From Pseudomonas frederiksbergensis (GTDB lineage: Bacteria > Pseudomonadota > Gammaproteobacteria > Pseudomonadales > Pseudomonadaceae): 64,000 bases of DNA. This document shows positions 61,499-64,000 of this stretch, piece after piece (positions within the stretch are counted from its first letter, which is position 1; every line of letters starts with the position of its first letter). Both the position numbers and the translations under genes were made by a program. Under the pieces are notes generated by a model. The model saw only the letters and a program-made list of their open reading frames with translations, was not told the origin of the DNA and ran no database searches. Where the stretch lies: positions 2,790,001-2,854,000 of the forward strand of contig NZ_CP142104.1 in assembly GCF_035751725.1 (NCBI RefSeq), written 5' to 3'.

Positions 61499-62730
61499 GG
61501 ATGTTCTCCTTGGATTGGCAGCGGCACGCTGGCCAACAAGCGGGTGCCACCACCGGGTTCGCTGCGACAGTCCAGGTGGCCACCGAGCAGGCTTGCGCGT
61601 TCCTGCATGGCCGCCAGGCCCAGATGGCTGGAGCCATGGCTTTCAATGGGTGGCTCGAGGGCAAATCCACGGCCATCGTCCTCGACCCGCAACGTGGCCA
61701 GCCCGTCACCCACCGTCAAGCCCAGGCACACGTGCCGGGCCTGGGCATGCTTGAGGATATTGTTGATGCCTTCCTGGGCGATGCGGAACAGGGCAATCTC
61801 GGCGTTTGCCGACAGCCGCGCGGTACTGTGCCTGGTCCAGTCCACCACCAGTCCGGCTTCGCGCAGGCGATCGGCTTCCTTGTCGATGGCGCTGTACAAG
61901 CCAAAATCATCCAGCACATGGGGGCGAAGGCCGCCAATCAATTGCCGACTCTCGCCGACGCAGCGCTGGGCCAGGTCGAGGATGGCCTGGAGTTCATTGT
62001 CCAGTGTCGACGCCATTGGCGAGCAGCGTCCGGCAAACCCTTGCAGGCGCTGGTGCAGCCCCGCGAGGTTCTGCGCCAGGCCATCATGCAGGTCATAGGC
62101 CACGCGCTTGCGTTCGTCTTCCTGGGCAGTGAACAGTCGATGGACCAGCTCGGACATCGTCCGCTCCCGTGCTTGCAACGCCTGGAGCAGTCGGCTGTTT
62201 TCCATGTGCGCCGCCAGCAGCGTCGCGAGCAATTGCAGTGACTCGATGTCTTCGTTGTCGGGGGCGCCCAAGGGCACGCTGTTGCCCAGCAGCAGGGCGC
62301 CGAACACGATGCCGTCCGCACCTCGCAACGGCATGCGCAACACCTGCGCCAGGGCTTTGCCCGGGCAGTCCAACCATTGCGGTTCCGGCGCCGAAGGCTG
62401 CGCGAGACTGGCCAGCAGGTCGAGTCCATCGCCGCTGCCGTGGCTGGCAACGGTCTGCAGCGTGGTGTCCGGCGTCCACTCCAGCAACAGGCCATGGTCC
62501 ATGGCGACGAAGGCGCACGCTCGCTGCACCGCACGCTGGCGCATCTGCGCCAACGGCAGCCGGGTCAGCTCATGGCCGGTACCCAGCAAAAGACCCAGGC
62601 GTGCCGCCCGGCTTTGCGACTGGCGATATTGGCTGCGCATCGCCAGGGCGCTGCCTGGGTCATGGGGTGGGCTTTGCAATGGGGGAACTCCAGCGTGGAA
62701 GGGCATCGGCCCGTAAGTGATTGGCTTCAT
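61495..62730 (-). CDS. GAF sensor histidine kinase (NarX/HisKA_3 type)
   Basis: 411 aa, no TM helix. GAF domain about 55-180, then the HisKA_3 dimerisation helix with phospho-His H215 ([13 protein letters not shown]) and an ATPase domain ([42 protein letters not shown]). Cytosolic ligand sensor paired with the NarL-type regulator. First gene of the four; start at 62730 with AAGG seven bases upstream. Divergent from the NTF2-like gene at 62855. Confidence 0.9.
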   Translation of the reverse strand: MKPITYGPMPFHAGVPPLQSPPHDPGSALAMRSQYRQSQSRAARLGLLLGTGHELTRLPLAQMRQRAVQRACAFVAMDHGLLLEWTPDTTLQTVASHGSGDGLDLLASLAQPSAPEPQWLDCPGKALAQVLRMPLRGADGIVFGALLLGNSVPLGAPDNEDIESLQLLATLLAAHMENSRLLQALQARERTMSELVHRLFTAQEDERKRVAYDLHDGLAQNLAGLHQRLQGFAGRCSPMASTLDNELQAILDLAQRCVGESRQLIGGLRPHVLDDFGLYSAIDKEADRLREAGLVVDWTRHSTARLSANAEIALFRIAQEGINNILKHAQARHVCLGLTVGDGLATLRVEDDGRGFALEPPIESHGSSHLGLAAMQERASLLGGHLDCRSEPGGGTRLLASVPLPIQGEHP

Positions 62731-62854
62731 TAGACCTTGCGATCGGCACCCAGCCTATCTGCCGAATGGCATAGGCGATCGGCACCGGTTGGCCGATGGC
62801 GGGCACCGCGTGGACCGGCAAAGTGGGGCCATTGAAACCCAAAGGAACGCAACG

Positions 62855-63376
62855 ATGAAAATGAAAACCTGTGCCATTGCCGCTTTTTTCCTGCTGGCCG
62901 CGCCATTTGTCCAGGCCGTGGAAACCGTGCCGTTCGTATACCGCACCGTCGCCGAGCTACCGCAAAAGCAAACCGACCGGGAAATTGCGGGGCTGTTCGA
63001 CCGTTGGAACGTGGCACTGCAAACCGGCAGCGCCAGCGCCGTGACCGCCCTCTACGCCCCGGATGCGATATTGCAACCGACTGTTTCCAACAAGGTGCGC
63101 AGCACTCCAGAACAGATCCAGGACTACTTTGTGCACTTCCTGGCAGGCAAGCCGGTCGGCGTGATCAACTACCGGGAGATCCGTCACCTGGGCGCCGACG
63201 CGGCGATGGACAGTGGCGTCTACACCTTCACGCTGACCCAGGCCGACGGTTCCAAACGCGAGGTGCAGGCGCGCTACACCTTCCTCTACGAGCGACTCGA
63301 CGGGCAGTGGAAGATCATCAACCATCACTCGTCGGCCATGCCCGAAGTGCCCAAGACCCTGCACGCAAGCCACTGA
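62855..63376 (+). CDS. Secreted NTF2-like (SgcJ/EcaC-type) protein
   Basis: 173 aa. Signal peptide (CAIAAFFLLAAPFVQA, then VETVPF). SnoaL/NTF2-like fold: EIAGLFDRWNVALQTGSASAVTALYAPDAILQPT, the VINYREIRHLGADAAMDSGVYTFTL strands, and RYTFLYERLDGQWKIINHHSSAMP at the end, as in the SgcJ/EcaC and CaMKII-association families. Function unknown; periplasmic. Start 62855 with AAAGGAA. Confidence 0.8.
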   Translation: MKMKTCAIAAFFLLAAPFVQAVETVPFVYRTVAELPQKQTDREIAGLFDRWNVALQTGSASAVTALYAPDAILQPTVSNKVRSTPEQIQDYFVHFLAGKPVGVINYREIRHLGADAAMDSGVYTFTLTQADGSKREVQARYTFLYERLDGQWKIINHHSSAMPEVPKTLHASH

Positions 63377-63466
63377 GACGGACGGCGCCCTTGTGGTCCA
63401 GGGCGCTGATTCATCGACCATCTTCTACTGCCTTGTATTAAAGCCTTGGAATAGCCTGCGGATATT

Positions 63467-63485
63467 AATTAGAATCAGTCTCATT
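63467..63485. promoter_or_regulatory. Fur box before the sigma factor gene
   Basis: AATTAGAATCAGTCTCATT is close to the palindromic Fur site form AATGAGAATnATTCTCATT and lies 30 bases upstream of the sigma factor start. Fur repression of FecI-type sigma genes is standard in Pseudomonas. Confidence 0.65.
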
Positions 63486-63514
63486 AACGACATTCTTGCC
63501 CAGGGCTTCTTCAC

Positions 63515-64000
63515 ATGCTTGATGCAGCAAAGCCGGCGGAGCACGCCCTCCATGGGTTATACCGCGACCACGGCGGTTGGCTGGAAGGTTGGCTGAGGCG
63601 TCGCATGGGCAACGCCTGGGATGCCGCCGACCTGCGCCAGGATACGTTTCTACGGGTGTTGTCCAGCGCCCAGCCGTTGGCGGATCTGCAAGAACCGCGC
63701 GCTTATCTGCTGACGGTAGGGAAGCGGCTGTTGAGCAATTTCTATACCCGCCGCAACCTGGAACAAGCCTATCTCGACGCATTGGCGAACCTGCCTGAAG
63801 CCTGTGTACCGTCTCCCGAGCAGCGCTGGTTGCTGCTGGAAACCCTCCACGCCTTGGATGAGTTGCTCGATGGCCTGCCGCCGCTGGTGCGCAGGGCATT
63901 CTTGTGGAGCCAGCTCGAAGGGCTGGGCTACCGGGAGATCGCCGAGCGCTTGCAGGTGGCCGAGCGCACCGTCAAGCGCTACATGGCCCAGGCTTATGAG
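63515..64000 (+). CDS. FecI-type ECF sigma factor (3' end outside the window)
   Basis: 162 codons visible, open to the window edge. Reading from ATG 63515: region 2 with LYRDHGGWLEGWLRRRMGN, AADLRQDTFLRVL and EPRAYLLTVGKRLLSNFYRR-like text (actual TRRNL), and region 4 with LPPLVRRAFLWSQLEGLGYREIAERLQVAERTVKRYM. This is the iron-starvation FecI pattern. Most family members are 160-175 aa, so only a few residues are missing. A FecR-type anti-sigma and a receptor are expected to the right. Preceded by a Fur box. Confidence 0.87.
   Translation, partial: MLDAAKPAEHALHGLYRDHGGWLEGWLRRRMGNAWDAADLRQDTFLRVLSSAQPLADLQEPRAYLLTVGKRLLSNFYTRRNLEQAYLDALANLPEACVPSPEQRWLLLETLHALDELLDGLPPLVRRAFLWSQLEGLGYREIAERLQVAERTVKRYMAQAYE

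Noticed and set aside
1..64000. CRISPR array, prophage, insertion sequence, tRNA or rRNA
   Set aside because: I found no spaced direct repeats of CRISPR type, no transposase, integrase or phage structural gene, and no tRNA-like cloverleaf. Repeats present are REP/REPIN or short operators.

Overview
The window looks like chromosomal DNA of a Pseudomonas of the P. fluorescens group. Grounds: high GC; an ech gene whose protein reads almost exactly like the hydroxycinnamoyl-CoA hydratase-lyase I remember from P. fluorescens AN103, with its catalytic numbering kept (E143, Y239); P. fluorescens-type REP hairpins; OprD porins; AAnAAnAA (Crc/Hfq-type) leaders; and near-consensus sigma-54 promoters. 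I see no rRNA, tRNA, CRISPR array, insertion sequence or prophage. The coding sequence is continuous and intact; only the last gene runs off the edge. Family calls rest on reading motifs and on memory of relatives, not on a database search.

Layout. 1-3927: LysR regulator, secreted CAP protein, and a sorbitol-dehydrogenase-type SDR divergent from an AraC regulator. 3976-26047: a nearly complete funnel for guaiacyl lignin monomers. A DmpR/MopR-type sigma-54 activator faces an operon (sigma-54 promoter at 5938-5953) of aromatic aldehyde dehydrogenase, CalA-type coniferyl alcohol dehydrogenase and a four-gene envelope module (DUF1302, DUF1329, YCF48-like propeller, MMPL/RND). Then come an aromatic-acid MFS importer divergent from an OprD porin, a FerR-type MarR regulator divergent from ech-vdh-fcs, a VanR-type GntR regulator, and vanAB. 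Together they would take coniferyl alcohol through coniferaldehyde, ferulate, feruloyl-CoA, vanillin and vanillate to protocatechuate; ring cleavage lies elsewhere. A GTTA-N7-TAAC palindrome recurs in the three main divergent promoters, and AAnAAnAA motifs sit at most of the start sites.

26174-33414: an OccR/NocR-like LysR gene divergent from a three-subunit flavin/iron-sulfur amine or opine dehydrogenase, RidA, an orphan amino-acid binding protein and a GlcG/HbpS protein, followed by AraC and LysE. 33567-45094: cysteine-rich copper-binding protein, DHA2 efflux pump, methyltransferase, two divergent L,D-transpeptidases, quinone reductase/TetR pair with a tandem operator, two GH13 enzymes, an SDR with a C-terminal anchor and a CBS protein. 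45411-48574: nirBD behind a sigma-54 promoter and a leader terminator. 48669-51083: CBS protein, AraC regulator and a GGDEF protein with a degenerate active site. 51433-58055: a probable PhoB-controlled operon of TonB-dependent receptor, beta-propeller phytase and a private ExbB-ExbD-TonB set, read as phytate scavenging. 58048-62730: four overlapping two-component genes on the other strand. 62855-64000: a secreted NTF2-like protein and the start of a Fur-boxed FecI-type sigma factor.

Stretches over 300 bases without a gene are 16369-16681 (divergent MFS/OprD promoters with a palindrome), 45095-45641 (REP, sigma-54 promoter, terminator leader) and 51084-51525 (REPIN and Pho box).
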